Source: Pullichristensenella excrementipullorum (lineage in GTDB: Bacteria; Bacillota; Clostridia; Christensenellales; Aristaeellaceae). From it: a stretch of 64,000 bases of DNA. The DNA is taken from contig DVOU01000066.1 in the NCBI GenBank assembly GCA_018713365.1, forward strand, positions 1-64,000. The letters are read 5' to 3'. Of the stretch, positions 7,665 through 17,089 are shown piece after piece. How positions within the stretch are numbered: the first letter of the stretch is position 1; every line of letters begins with the position of its first letter. The notes under the pieces were generated by a model. That model was not told the DNA's origin. It saw nothing but the letters and a program-made list of their open reading frames with translations, and did no database searches. The position numbers and the translations under genes are program-made.

Positions 7665-8718
7665 CTGCCTTTGCCCGCGCGCGCCCTTCCACCACCAGCG
7701 CCCGGTGCAGCGCCCGCAGACCATCGCTCAAACAGCGCCCGCGCACGCGCAGCAGCAGCTGATCCCGCCGCGCTTCCAGCCCTCGCGGCTGTATCCCGGC
7801 CCCGCGCAGCGCTTCCACCGCCGCGCCGCAGGCCGCGAAGGCGTCCGGGCAGAGCGCGGCCAGCAGCGCCTCGCCGCTGCGCAGCGTCCGCCCGCTCACG
7901 CAGGGCACGCGCGTCCCTTTGCCGGCGCGGACCAGCGTTCCCGGCCGCTCGGGGCAAAAGCTGTCCTTGAGCGCCGTGGGGATGCCGGCGCGCATCACCG
8001 GAAAAAGGCTGTCCGGGTGCAGCACCTGCGCGCCCATGCGGCTCAAAAGGCGCATTTGCCGGTAGCTGATCGTCGGCACGCGGACCGTGCCCTCCACCAG
8101 CTGCGGGTCCGCGGAGCGCAGCCCGTCCACGTCCGTCCAGTTTTCGTAAAGGCGCGCGCCCAGCGCCGCCGCCACCAGCGCCCCGGTGATGTCCGAACCG
8201 CCGCGCGGGAAGGTGCGTATCCCGCCCGCCGCGTCCGCGCCGTAAAAGCCGGGGATGACCGCGTTGCGCAGCGGCTTCAGGCGCCGCAGCAAGTGCGCGC
8301 AGCTTTCCTCCACATCATCGCGCCCCGCCCGCAGGCAGATCACCTCCGCCGCGTCGATAAACGCCCAGCCGAGGTATTTCGCCAGCAGCAGCGCGCAGAG
8401 GTATTCCCCGCGGCTGGCGGCGTAGTCCGTGCCCCGGATGGGCACTTCCGCCGCCGCGCGCCGCAGTTCGCCCTCCATGTCCACGCCCAGTTGCGCGGCC
8501 ATGGCGGCAAAGCGCTCCAGTGCCGTATCAAGCGCCCTGGCGTCTCCCCCGGCGGCGCGCAGCAAAAGGTCGGTGATCTTTTCATCGCCCGCGAAGCGCT
8601 TTCCCGGCGCCGAGACCACCGCGAAGCGCCGCGCCGCGTCCGCGCGCAATATCTCCGCGCAGGCGCGCACTCGCCCCGCGTCGGCAAGCGAACTGCCGCC
8701 GAATTTGCATACGATCAT
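7648..8718 (-). CDS. Aspartate kinase, short form
   Basis: Catalyses phosphorylation of aspartate, the first step towards lysine, diaminopimelate, methionine and threonine. The 356-residue chain opens with the signature VCKFGGSSLA (residues 3-12) and keeps TFPRGGSDITGALVAAAL and YENWTDVDGLRSADP of the amino-acid kinase fold. The region after about residue 270, where two ACT regulatory domains normally sit, is short, alanine- and arginine-rich and weakly conserved. Feedback control by lysine may therefore be altered. GGAGG 7 nt before the ATG at 8718 fixes the start, rejecting the longer frame from 8940. It is not linked to dapAB at the other end of the window. Confidence 0.85.
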   Translation of the reverse strand: MIVCKFGGSSLADAGRVRACAEILRADAARRFAVVSAPGKRFAGDEKITDLLLRAAGGDARALDTALERFAAMAAQLGVDMEGELRRAAAEVPIRGTDYAASRGEYLCALLLAKYLGWAFIDAAEVICLRAGRDDVEESCAHLLRRLKPLRNAVIPGFYGADAAGGIRTFPRGGSDITGALVAAALGARLYENWTDVDGLRSADPQLVEGTVRVPTISYRQMRLLSRMGAQVLHPDSLFPVMRAGIPTALKDSFCPERPGTLVRAGKGTRVPCVSGRTLRSGEALLAALCPDAFAACGAAVEALRGAGIQPRGLEARRDQLLLRVRGRCLSDGLRALHRALVVEGRARAKAGPVPR

Positions 8719-9021
8719 GCGTATTCCTCCCACAGACGGCGCGCAGCCGCCCACGGCATGGTATGGCGCGGCCCGCCGGTCGGTGTCTCGGGCAAAACAG
8801 ACTGTATTCTGTTTTATTTTTGTTAATTCAGAAAAGTGCGAAGGTTTTTTTGCGCGCGCGTGGTATATACTTTTTGTGTAGGCTCCGCGCCGCGGGAAGA
8901 TAAAATGCTGCAAAATGTCGAACCCCCGGCAGGAATCCACCCCGCAAACGGCGAATCATAAAAAACGTAACAGAACGCCGCGAGGCGTCGGCAGGGACGA
9001 AAATGGTTGCGGGGAGTGCGC
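8719..9021. other. Divergent intergenic region, AT-rich core
   Basis: About 300 nt between the minus-strand aspartokinase and the plus-strand primase operon. The section 8800-8880 is much richer in A and T than its surroundings and carries a plus-strand TATACT at 8866-8871 without a good -35 box. It should hold the promoters for both directions, but I cannot fix either one. No gene or convincing hairpin is seen. Confidence 0.4.
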
Positions 9022-10728
9022 ATGGCGGGAAGATTTTCAGACGCATGGCTGGACGAATTGCGTTCGCGCGTCAGCATTGAGGAGATCGTTTCCGAATACG
9101 TTCCGCTCAAGCGCAAGGGCCGCCGCAGCTGGGGCCTGTGTCCGTTCCACAATGAAAAAACACCATCCTTTTCCGTGGATACGGAAACGCAGCTCTTCTA
9201 CTGCTTCGGCTGTCACAAGGGCGGCACGGTCATACAGTTCGTGATGGAGATGGAGCGGCTGGACTTTTCGGAGGCCGTCAAGCTGCTGGCGGAGCGCGCG
9301 CATCTGCCGCTGCCGGAGGGCGCGCCGAGGACAGACCCCATCCGCGCGGACGAGCGCGAGCGCATCTACGAGGCCAACGTCGCGGCGGCGCGTTTTTTTC
9401 ACGCCACATTGTGGACGGGGGAGGGCGCGGAGGCGCTTTCCTACCTCTATAAACGCGGCCTTGCCGACGCGGATATCCGCCATTTCGGCCTCGGCTTCGC
9501 CCCTCGCGGCTGGGACGCCACCCTCAAACACCTGACCGGGCAGGGCTTTGACGAACAGACGCTGGAGCGCGCCGGCCTCATCGTGCGCCGCGAGGGCAGC
9601 GTTTACGACATGTTTCGCGGCCGGGCCATCTTTCCCATCATCAGCCCGCAGAGCAAGGTGCTGGGTTTTGGCGGCCGGGCGCTGGGCGACGCGCAGCCCA
9701 AGTACCTCAACACCGCCGATACGCCGGTGTTCAACAAGCGGCAGGGCCTCTACGCCCTCAACTTCGCCAAGAAGGAGCGCTCCTGCGGCCATCTGGTGCT
9801 GGTGGAGGGCTACATGGACGCCGTCTCCCTGCGCAAGCACGGCGTGCAGGGCGTGGTCGCCACGCTGGGCACGGCGCTGACCGAGGAACAGGCGCGCCTG
9901 ATGAAGCGCTATGCCCCCGAGGTGTGGATCAGCTACGATGGCGACGCCGCCGGGCAAAAGGCGGCGCTGCGGGCGCTGGACATCCTCGAACCCACGGGCC
10001 TGCGCACGCGCGTCATCGACTATCCCCCGGGCATGGACCCGGACGACTTTATCCGCGCGCGGGGCGCGGCGGGCTTTGAGGCGCTGAAAAAATACGGCGC
10101 CGTGGAGTACCGCATGCTGCGCGCCCGCGACGATGTGGACGTAAACACGCAGGAGGGCATGACGCAGTACGTGCTGCGCTGCTGCCAGATCCTGCGCGGG
10201 GTGCAGAGCCCTGTGGAACTGGAAAACCATCTGCGCCGCCTGTCCACCGAGAGCGGCTACGACCGCGAGATACTGCTTCGCCAGATCGGCATTTCCCTGC
10301 CCGCGCAGAGCGCCGCCGCCAAGCCGCGCCTGCGCGCCCCGCGCGAGACGGCAAGCGCCGCCGACAGCGCCCAGCGCGCCCTGCTCACGCTTTTGTGCGA
10401 GGGCCGCATCCCCGCGCAGATCGTCGAGCCGGACGATTTTGCCGAAGGCCCCATGCGGGACTGCGCCGCGTGGTTGAGAGCGGGCAAAGCGGTCAATGCT
10501 TTTCTCGAACAGTTGGACGAAGCGGAGCGCGTGCGCCTTTTGCCGGCGCTCAACTACGCCCCGCTGCCCGAAACGCGCGAAGAGGCGCTCAGCCTCGCCG
10601 AGGACAGCCTCGCCGCCATCCACGCCGCGCGCCGCGCCGAGGAGCGGCAGCGCCTTCAGGACCGCGCGGCCACGGCGGACGCCGAGGAGCGGCGCAAGAT
10701 ATACGAGAGCATCGAGAAGCTCTTTTGA
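9022..10728 (+). CDS. dnaG: DNA primase
   Basis: Synthesises RNA primers at the replication fork. The 568-residue protein has an N-terminal zinc-binding domain with C40-H43 (CPFH) and C61-C64 (CFGC), the RNA polymerase core, and a TOPRIM domain with LVEGYMDAVSL and the acidic SYDGDAAG motif. The C-terminal helicase-binding part is poorly conserved, as is usual. ATG 9022 is preferred over the in-frame TTG at 9007 because GGGGAG lies about 6 nt before it. It heads the macromolecular-synthesis operon with rpoD 39 nt downstream. Confidence 0.96.
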   Translation: MAGRFSDAWLDELRSRVSIEEIVSEYVPLKRKGRRSWGLCPFHNEKTPSFSVDTETQLFYCFGCHKGGTVIQFVMEMERLDFSEAVKLLAERAHLPLPEGAPRTDPIRADERERIYEANVAAARFFHATLWTGEGAEALSYLYKRGLADADIRHFGLGFAPRGWDATLKHLTGQGFDEQTLERAGLIVRREGSVYDMFRGRAIFPIISPQSKVLGFGGRALGDAQPKYLNTADTPVFNKRQGLYALNFAKKERSCGHLVLVEGYMDAVSLRKHGVQGVVATLGTALTEEQARLMKRYAPEVWISYDGDAAGQKAALRALDILEPTGLRTRVIDYPPGMDPDDFIRARGAAGFEALKKYGAVEYRMLRARDDVDVNTQEGMTQYVLRCCQILRGVQSPVELENHLRRLSTESGYDREILLRQIGISLPAQSAAAKPRLRAPRETASAADSAQRALLTLLCEGRIPAQIVEPDDFAEGPMRDCAAWLRAGKAVNAFLEQLDEAERVRLLPALNYAPLPETREEALSLAEDSLAAIHAARRAEERQRLQDRAATADAEERRKIYESIEKLF

Positions 10729-10767
10729 GCCTTCTCTGAACGTGACCGGTCGAAAGGAGTGACCAGC

Positions 10768-11855
<1,088 letters not shown>

Positions 11856-11856
<1 letters not shown>

Positions 11857-12554
11857 TGCTGCCGGAAAACGCCATAGCGCTGGACGCGCGGCTTTCGGCC
11901 ATACGCGACTTGGCCGGGAGCTGCGCGCGCTTTGCCGACATCGGCGCCGACCATGGCCGCCTCGGGGCGCACATGCTTTTGCGCGGCCTCTGCGAGCGCG
12001 CCCAGTTGGCGGACATCTCCGAGGCGTCGCTCGCCAAGGCGCGCCGCCTCATCTACGGCCTCGGCCTCACCGGCCGCGTCGATTTCTGCGTCGGCGACGG
12101 CGCGCAGGCGCTCAAGGAGCCGCCGGACGTGGCCGTCGTCGCCGGCATGGGCGGACAGACCATCGCCGGCATCGTCGAGCGCGGGCGGGATATGCTCAAA
12201 AACGCCCGCCTCGTTTTGCAGCCCAACGTGGCCGCGCCGGAGCTGCGCGCGCGCCTGCAGGCGGCGCATTTTCGCATCACGAACGAAGTCATCGCCCGCG
12301 ACGGGCGGCGGCTGTATGTCATCATCGCGGCGGAGGCGGGGGAAATGTGCCTCACGCCGGAGGAAGCGGAGGTCGGGCCGGTGCTTCTTCAAAAGCGCCC
12401 GCCGCTGCTTTGCGACTACGCGGCCTTCCGCCTGCGCGTGGCGGGCAAGGCGCTCACGGGCGCGCGGCGCGGACACGGCGACGCGGCGGCCTTTGAACGG
12501 GAAATTTCCATCTGGGAGGCGATCATCCATGGCGACCGTGCGGGACATCCTTGA
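11856..12554 (+). CDS. trmK: tRNA (adenine(22)-N1)-methyltransferase
   Basis: SAM-dependent methyltransferase of the TrmK/YqfN family, which methylates N1 of A22 in tRNA. The 232-residue protein has the SAM-binding motif FADIGADHGRLGAHM near residue 26 and the family motif VVAGMGGQTI near residue 90. ATG overlaps the rpoD stop codon (ATGA), indicating translational coupling. The rpoD-trmK-nif3 order is a conserved Firmicutes arrangement, which supports the call. Confidence 0.92.
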
Positions 12555-13287
12555 CCTTCTGGAGGGCATCGCCCCTCTGGAAACGCAGGAGGAGTGGGAC
12601 AACGCGGGCCTGCTGGCCGGCGACCCCGCCGCGAAGGTCACGCGCGTGCTTGTGGCGCTGGACCTGACCCTGGAAGTGGTGGAGGAGGCCGAGCGCCTCG
12701 GCGCGCAGCTCATCGTCACCCATCACCCCATCCTCTTCCGCGGCCGCAAGAACCTGCGCGAGGACGACGCGGAGGGTAAGCTGCTCGCGGCGCTCATCCG
12801 CGCGCGCCTTGCCATGATCGCCATGCACACCAACTTCGACAGCGCCGAAGGCGGCGTCAATTCCGCTCTCTGCGAGCGCCTCGGCATCCGCGAAAGCCAG
12901 CCCCTTGCGAGCGGCATGCGCATCGGCGAGATCGACCCCATGCCCCTTGCCGACTTCCGCCGCCACGTGGAAACGCGCCTGGGCGGCGTGGTGCGCGCCT
13001 ACGGCGGGATGGACAAGCTCATCCGCCGCGTGGCGGTGCTGGGCGGCGCGGGCGGCGGCTACGCCTCCATCGCGCTTGACGCGGGGGCGGACGCCTATGT
13101 GACCGGGGAATTTTCCTACCACGCGGCGCTGGATTGCGCGGCGGCGGGCATGGCCGCCCTCGAAGCCGGCCACGCGGCCACGGAATGGCCCGCGGTACGC
13201 GTCCTGCGCGAAGGTTTACAAAAGGCGATAAATGCGGTACAATATGATGTGGAGACTTTTGAGAGCGCGCACAGGCCGTTCTTGTGA
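12529..13287 (+). CDS. Nif3-like dinuclear metal centre protein
   Basis: A 252-residue member of the Nif3/YqfO family (also annotated GTP cyclohydrolase I type 2), which forms ring-shaped oligomers with a two-metal site; the cellular role is not settled. Metal ligands are visible in THHPILF near residue 64, HTNFD near residue 101 and the C-terminal GEFSYHAALD. The middle insertion found in longer members is absent. ATG 12529 lies inside the end of trmK (26-nt overlap) and has GGGAGG 9 nt upstream. Confidence 0.88.
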   Translation: MATVRDILDLLEGIAPLETQEEWDNAGLLAGDPAAKVTRVLVALDLTLEVVEEAERLGAQLIVTHHPILFRGRKNLREDDAEGKLLAALIRARLAMIAMHTNFDSAEGGVNSALCERLGIRESQPLASGMRIGEIDPMPLADFRRHVETRLGGVVRAYGGMDKLIRRVAVLGGAGGGYASIALDAGADAYVTGEFSYHAALDCAAAGMAALEAGHAATEWPAVRVLREGLQKAINAVQYDVETFESAHRPFL

Positions 13288-13302
13288 TATGGAGGGATGC
13301 TC

Positions 13303-14010
13303 GTGCAGTTGGATGACCTTTGGAATTTCATGCAGGTGGACATGGAGGCGGATAAGTTTGAAAACCAGATGCGCCTTTCCCCGAACCGCCAGAAGTTGCT
13401 CAAACAGCGCAACTTCATCCTCGAACAGCAGAACAACATGAAAAAGCTCGAGGCGGACGTCGCCGTGATGCAGGATCGCCTCGCCGCCGTGGAAGACGAG
13501 GCCCAGCGCCTCTCCGGCGTGCTTTCCGGCATGGTGGATGAATTGGAAAAGGATCCGCCCGCCACCATCGAGGAGAGCGACCGCCGCGCCGAGGCCGCCC
13601 AGCGCCTCGCCGACACGCTCACGCGCTACGAGCAGGAGCTTGCCAAGATGCGCAAGGACGCCGAAGCCCGCGATCGCCAGCAGAAGGAGATCCGCGTGCG
13701 CGCCGCCAGGACCAAGCAGGAGTACGACCAGCTCAAAACGGTCTACGACGAGGAGTTCAAGCGCGACCAGCAAACGCTCAAGACCATGCGCGCCAACATC
13801 GAAAAGGAGGCCGCCAAGCTCGATCAGGCGCTGCTTTCCCGCTACCGCGCCATCAAGCAGCACTGCACCCCGCCGATGGCGAAACTGGTGGATGGCCAGT
13901 GCGGCGGATGCTTCATGTCGCTGCCCTCGGCCACGCTGCGCGAACTCAAGCTCGGCGAAAAGACCGTGGAGTGCGACAACTGCGGCCGCATACTCTACGA
14001 CCCCAGGTAA
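13303..14010 (+). CDS. Coiled-coil zinc-ribbon protein (CT398/YqfO-associated type)
   Basis: A 235-residue protein of the C4-type zinc-ribbon family (DUF164). Residues 20-175 are a long charged coiled coil and the C-terminus carries two CxxC pairs, CGGC and CDNC, 28 residues apart, that should bind one zinc. Bacterial relatives are proposed to act in nucleic-acid or translation-related processes, but the function is unproven. The start matters: an ATG at 13297 touches GGAGGG directly, whereas GTG 13303 is 7 nt from GGAGG, so I choose GTG. The gene follows nif3 and precedes RNase P RNA. Confidence 0.85.
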   Translation: MQLDDLWNFMQVDMEADKFENQMRLSPNRQKLLKQRNFILEQQNNMKKLEADVAVMQDRLAAVEDEAQRLSGVLSGMVDELEKDPPATIEESDRRAEAAQRLADTLTRYEQELAKMRKDAEARDRQQKEIRVRAARTKQEYDQLKTVYDEEFKRDQQTLKTMRANIEKEAAKLDQALLSRYRAIKQHCTPPMAKLVDGQCGGCFMSLPSATLRELKLGEKTVECDNCGRILYDPR

Positions 14011-14020
14011 AAGGCGTTAT

Positions 14021-14361
14021 CGTGAGGGCGCCGGACGGCCGCAGGCGGCTTGACCGTCTGAGGAAAGTCCGAGCACCGCAGGGCAGGGTGCCGGTCAACT
14101 GCCGGTGGAGGCGACTCCAAGGAAAGTGCAACAGAGATATACCGCGTCCCCTCGGGGGCGTAAGGGTGGAAAGGCGAGGTAAGAGCTCACCAGCGGCATG
14201 GCGACTTGTCCGCTCTGTAAACCCCACCTGGTGCAAGATCGATAGGGGAGCATATGCGGCGGCCCGTCGCGCTCCCGGGTGATCGCTTGAGCCCGCTGGC
14301 GACCGCGGGCCTAGATAGATGGCCGTTCAAGACAGAACTCGGCTTACAGACGCCGCTCACG
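14021..14361 (+). ncRNA. rnpB: RNase P RNA, bacterial class A
   Basis: Catalytic RNA that trims the 5' leaders of tRNA precursors. Universally conserved segments are present in order: GAGGAAAGTCCGAGC at about 14059, ACAGAGATATACCGC, GGTAAGAGCTCACCAG, and GATAGATGGCCGTTC with ACAGAACTCGGCTTACAGA at the 3' end. The outer stem P1 pairs CGTGAGGGCG (14021-14030) with CGCCGCTCACG (14351-14361), which sets the ends. An intrinsic terminator follows 7 nt later. The gene begins only 10 nt after the zinc-ribbon stop codon. Confidence 0.96.
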
Positions 14362-14367
14362 TTCGCA

Positions 14368-14397
14368 GCCGCGCCCGCTCTCCGGGCGCGGCCTTTT
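14368..14397 (+). terminator. Intrinsic terminator of rnpB
   Basis: GCCGCGCCCG (14368-14377) pairs perfectly with CGGGCGCGGC (14383-14392) around a 5-nt loop, followed by CTTTTG. Confidence 0.88.
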
Positions 14398-14449
14398 GAC
14401 AAAAACCGTGTTAAATTTCCTGCGTCCGGCGCATTTTGCCGCGCGGGGT

Positions 14450-14478
14450 TTGACATTTGCCCCGTTTTCAGATATAAT
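14450..14478 (+). promoter_or_regulatory. Consensus promoter of the L21-L27 operon
   Basis: A perfect TTGACA (14450-14455), 17 nt spacer, perfect TATAAT (14473-14478). This is the best promoter in the window, as expected for ribosomal protein genes. Confidence 0.9.
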
Positions 14479-14485
14479 TATACGG

Positions 14486-14563
14486 AGCCGCTCATGGGGG
14501 GCCTGCAAACGCGCGCCTGCGCTGCCTGCCCGTGGCGAGTATTGGAAACAGGAGGTGCAACGC
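14486..14563 (+). promoter_or_regulatory. 5' leader of rplU, possible L21 autoregulatory leader
   Basis: About 78 nt between the promoter and the rplU start. It is GC-rich with short self-complementary runs (GCCTGC, GCGCGC). Firmicutes rplU messages often carry an L21-binding leader. I cannot confirm its fold here, so this is an inference from position. Confidence 0.3.
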
Positions 14564-14872
14564 GTGTACGCAGTCATTCAGACCGGTGGCAAGCAGTACC
14601 GCGTCCAGCAGGGCGACGTTATCTTCGTTGAGAAGCTCGACGTTCAGGCGGGCGATGCGGTGAAGTTTGACCAGGTACTCTTCGTCGGTGGCGACGAGGC
14701 CAAAATCGGCACTCCCGTGGTCGCTGGCGCCAGCGTGGAGGGCAAGGTCCTCGCGCAGGTCAAGGGCCAGAAGATCGTCGTCTACAAGTACAAGGCCAAG
14801 AAGAACGAGCGCAAGAAGCAGGGCCATCGTCAGCCCTACACCAAGGTCGAGATCACGGCCGTGAACGCCTGA
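14564..14872 (+). CDS. rplU: 50S ribosomal protein L21
   Basis: A 102-residue large-subunit ribosomal protein that contacts 23S rRNA. The N-terminal YAVIQTGGKQYRV and the C-terminal YKAKKNERKKQGHRQPYT are diagnostic. Translation begins at a GTG codon at 14564 with GGAGGT 7 nt upstream; no ATG is usable. The stop overlaps the prp start (TGATG). Confidence 0.97.
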   Translation: MYAVIQTGGKQYRVQQGDVIFVEKLDVQAGDAVKFDQVLFVGGDEAKIGTPVVAGASVEGKVLAQVKGQKIVVYKYKAKKNERKKQGHRQPYTKVEITAVNA

Positions 14873-15210
14873 TGACGACCGTCACCGTCTTTCGCCGTCC
14901 GGACGGCGCGCTGTCCGGCTTCGATTGCCGGGGTCACGCGCTCTATGCCGACGCGGGCGAGGACATCGTCTGCGCCGCCGTTTCGGCTTTGACGCAGGGA
15001 ACGCTCAACGGCCTTCTCAACGTCTTAAAAGCGCCGGTGGACTACCATATCGACGAGAAAGACGGCATCCTCACCGCCTCTCTGGGGGAAGTTCCCGAAG
15101 GCAAGCGCGCAGGGGCGCAGCTCCTGCTTCAAACGCTCGTCTCCGCCCTCCAGATGATCGAGGCGGACTACGCCCGGTGCGTCCGGGTGATCTTCAAGGA
15201 ACGGAGGTAA
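14872..15210 (+). CDS. prp: Ribosomal-processing cysteine protease Prp
   Basis: A 112-residue cysteine protease (YsxB family) that removes the N-terminal extension of L27 in Firmicutes and relatives. The catalytic pair His22 (in CRGHALYA) and Cys34 (in EDIVCAAVS) is intact. It lies between rplU and rpmA, the usual position, and its start overlaps the rplU stop. The adjacent L27 has the extension this enzyme cuts, so the pair should be functional. Confidence 0.95.
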   Translation: MTTVTVFRRPDGALSGFDCRGHALYADAGEDIVCAAVSALTQGTLNGLLNVLKAPVDYHIDEKDGILTASLGEVPEGKRAGAQLLLQTLVSALQMIEADYARCVRVIFKERR

Positions 15211-15216
15211 GGCACC

Positions 15217-15513
15217 ATGTTCAAGATGAATCTGCAGCTCTTCGCGCATAAAAAGGGAATGGGCTCCTCCCGCAACGGCCGCGACAGCCACGCGCAGCGT
15301 TTGGGCACCAAGCGCGCCGACGGTCAGTTCGTGCTGGCGGGCAACATTCTCGTGCGCCAGCGCGGCACGCGCATCCATCCCGGCCACAACGTGGGCATTG
15401 GCGATGACGATACGCTCTACGCCAAGATGGACGGCGTCGTCAAGTTCGAGCGCCTTGGCAAGACCCGCAAGCAGGTCAGCATCTATCCCAAGGCCGAGGT
15501 CGCCGCGCAGTAA
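15217..15513 (+). CDS. rpmA: 50S ribosomal protein L27 with cleavable N-terminus
   Basis: A 98-residue ribosomal protein near the peptidyl-transferase centre. It begins MFKMNLQLF before the conserved AHKKG (residues 10-14), the Prp-type extension that must be removed so that the L27 N-terminus can reach the tRNA site. The rest (GSSRNGRDSHAQRLG, RQRGTRIHPG) is typical. Its ribosome site is at the end of prp, 6 nt away. A terminator follows. Confidence 0.97.
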   Translation: MFKMNLQLFAHKKGMGSSRNGRDSHAQRLGTKRADGQFVLAGNILVRQRGTRIHPGHNVGIGDDDTLYAKMDGVVKFERLGKTRKQVSIYPKAEVAAQ

Positions 15514-15530
15514 CGACGCTCTCAGCGCAA

Positions 15531-15554
15531 AAACGTGCCGCAAGGCACGTTTTT
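15531..15554 (+). terminator. Intrinsic terminator of the L21-L27 operon
   Basis: AAACGTGCC (15531-15539) pairs with GGCACGTTT (15544-15552) around GCAA, followed by more T. Confidence 0.85.
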
Positions 15555-15577
15555 GTTTGAAACAGAAGATGATCAAT

Positions 15578-16375
15578 ATGGAAACACAAAAGCAAGTTCC
15601 GGCCATCGACCTGCGCCTGACGCTCATCGACGCCGCCCAGTGCTTCCACTGGGTGGAGACCGAGCGCGGCTTTGGCGCGGTGCTGGAAGGCAACGCCGTT
15701 TGGCTGCGCGCGGGCGAGGACGTGAGCGATCCCCGCCTGCGCCGCTATCTCGATCTCGACCGAGACTATGCGTCCATCCTTGAAGAATACGCGGACATCC
15801 CCGCCGCGCAGGCGGCCTTTGCCGCCTGCCCCGGCCTGCGCGTACTTGATCAGCCGCCGTGGGAGGCGCTGTTTTCCTTCATCCTCTCGGCCAACAACAA
15901 CGTCGTGCGCATCCGCTCCCTCGTCTACGCCCTTTCCAGCGCCTACGGCTCCGAGGCGGACGGCCTTTACGGCATCCCCGGTCCCGAGGCGGTGGCAGGC
16001 GCGACGGAGAGTGAACTGCGCGCCCTCGGCGTGGGCTATCGCGCCCCGTACCTGATCGAAACGGCGCGCGCCGTCTGCGAGGGCTTCCCGCTGGACGAGC
16101 TGCGCGACATGCCCTACGAGGAGGCCCACGCGCGCCTGACCGCGCTCAAGGGCGTGGGCGACAAGGTGGCGGACTGCGTGCTGCTCTTCGGCTGCGGCCA
16201 CGCGGAGGCGTTCCCCGTCGATACATGGGTGGCGAAACTTCTGCACGAGTGGTTCGGCATGCGCGGTTCCCGCCGTCATCTGGCGCGCATGGCGCGCGAG
16301 CGCTTCGGCGCGCACGGCGGCATATTGCAACAATTCCTGTTCCACGCCGCCCGCACCGGCGCGGTGAAACTCTAG
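15578..16375 (+). CDS. 8-oxoguanine DNA glycosylase-like HhH-GPD protein
   Basis: A 265-residue DNA repair glycosylase. The N-terminal domain (LRLTLIDAAQCFHWVE and YLDLDRDYASI) matches the OGG-type N-terminal domain. The helix-hairpin-helix LKGVGDKVADCVLLF contains the catalytic lysine, and the aspartate is in FPVDTWVAK. The family excises oxidised guanine and nicks the strand; AlkA-type activity on alkylated bases cannot be excluded. The ribosome site is weak (AGAAG 9 nt before ATG 15578), and an in-frame ATG at 15569 is the alternative. DUF554 follows after 12 nt. Confidence 0.85.
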   Translation: METQKQVPAIDLRLTLIDAAQCFHWVETERGFGAVLEGNAVWLRAGEDVSDPRLRRYLDLDRDYASILEEYADIPAAQAAFAACPGLRVLDQPPWEALFSFILSANNNVVRIRSLVYALSSAYGSEADGLYGIPGPEAVAGATESELRALGVGYRAPYLIETARAVCEGFPLDELRDMPYEEAHARLTALKGVGDKVADCVLLFGCGHAEAFPVDTWVAKLLHEWFGMRGSRRHLARMARERFGAHGGILQQFLFHAARTGAVKL

Positions 16376-16387
16376 GAGGGGGAAACG

Positions 16388-17089
16388 ATGCTCGGCGTAT
16401 GGGTCAACTTTGCCGGCGTGGTGGCCGGCGGCCTGCTCGGCACGCTGCTGCGCGGCGGCGTCCCGAAAAAATACCAGACGGCGCTCAATCAGGTGCTGGC
16501 GCTGTGCGTGCTGGTCATCGGCGTTTCCGGCACCATCAAGACCAGCAATGTGCTCATCGTCATCGTCTCGGCGGTGGTGGGCACGTTCATCGGCGAGCTT
16601 CTGCGCATCGAGCGCGGTCTCGATTGCCTCGGCGAATGGGCGCAGGCGCGCTTTGCCCGCGGCGAGGGCGGCTTTGCCGAGGGCTTTGTCAACGCCACGC
16701 TGCTCTTTTCCGTCGGCGCCATGGCCGTGGTCGGCTCTCTGGAGGCGGGATTGCGCAACGACTCGGATACGCTTCTGGCCAAGTCGGTCATCGACGCCGT
16801 CTCGGCGGTCATCTTCGCCTCCACGTTCGGCATCGGCGTGGTCTTTTCCGCCATCCCGCTGACCATCTATCAGGGCGGCATCGCCGCGCTTTCCGGCGTG
16901 CTGGCGCCCTTCCTCACCGACGCGCTGATCAACGAGATGTCCGCCGTCGGCTCGCTGCTCATCATCGGCCTTTCCTTCAACATGCTGGGCGTGACCAGGG
17001 AGCGCCTGCGCGTGGGCAACATGCTGCCCGCCATGCTCGTGCCCTGCGCCTATTTTCCCATCGCCGAATGGCTGGGGAGACTGTTTTGA
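16388..17089 (+). CDS. DUF554 family membrane protein
   Basis: A 233-residue membrane protein of the DUF554 (YqgA/YdfK-like) family with about six or seven hydrophobic segments. The N-terminal GVWVNFAGVVAGGLLG and the central FVNATLLFSVGAMAVVGS are typical. It is probably a channel or transporter, but no substrate is known. A strong AGGAGGGGG precedes ATG 16388. Its stop overlaps the next gene's start. Confidence 0.85.
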   Translation: MLGVWVNFAGVVAGGLLGTLLRGGVPKKYQTALNQVLALCVLVIGVSGTIKTSNVLIVIVSAVVGTFIGELLRIERGLDCLGEWAQARFARGEGGFAEGFVNATLLFSVGAMAVVGSLEAGLRNDSDTLLAKSVIDAVSAVIFASTFGIGVVFSAIPLTIYQGGIAALSGVLAPFLTDALINEMSAVGSLLIIGLSFNMLGVTRERLRVGNMLPAMLVPCAYFPIAEWLGRLF

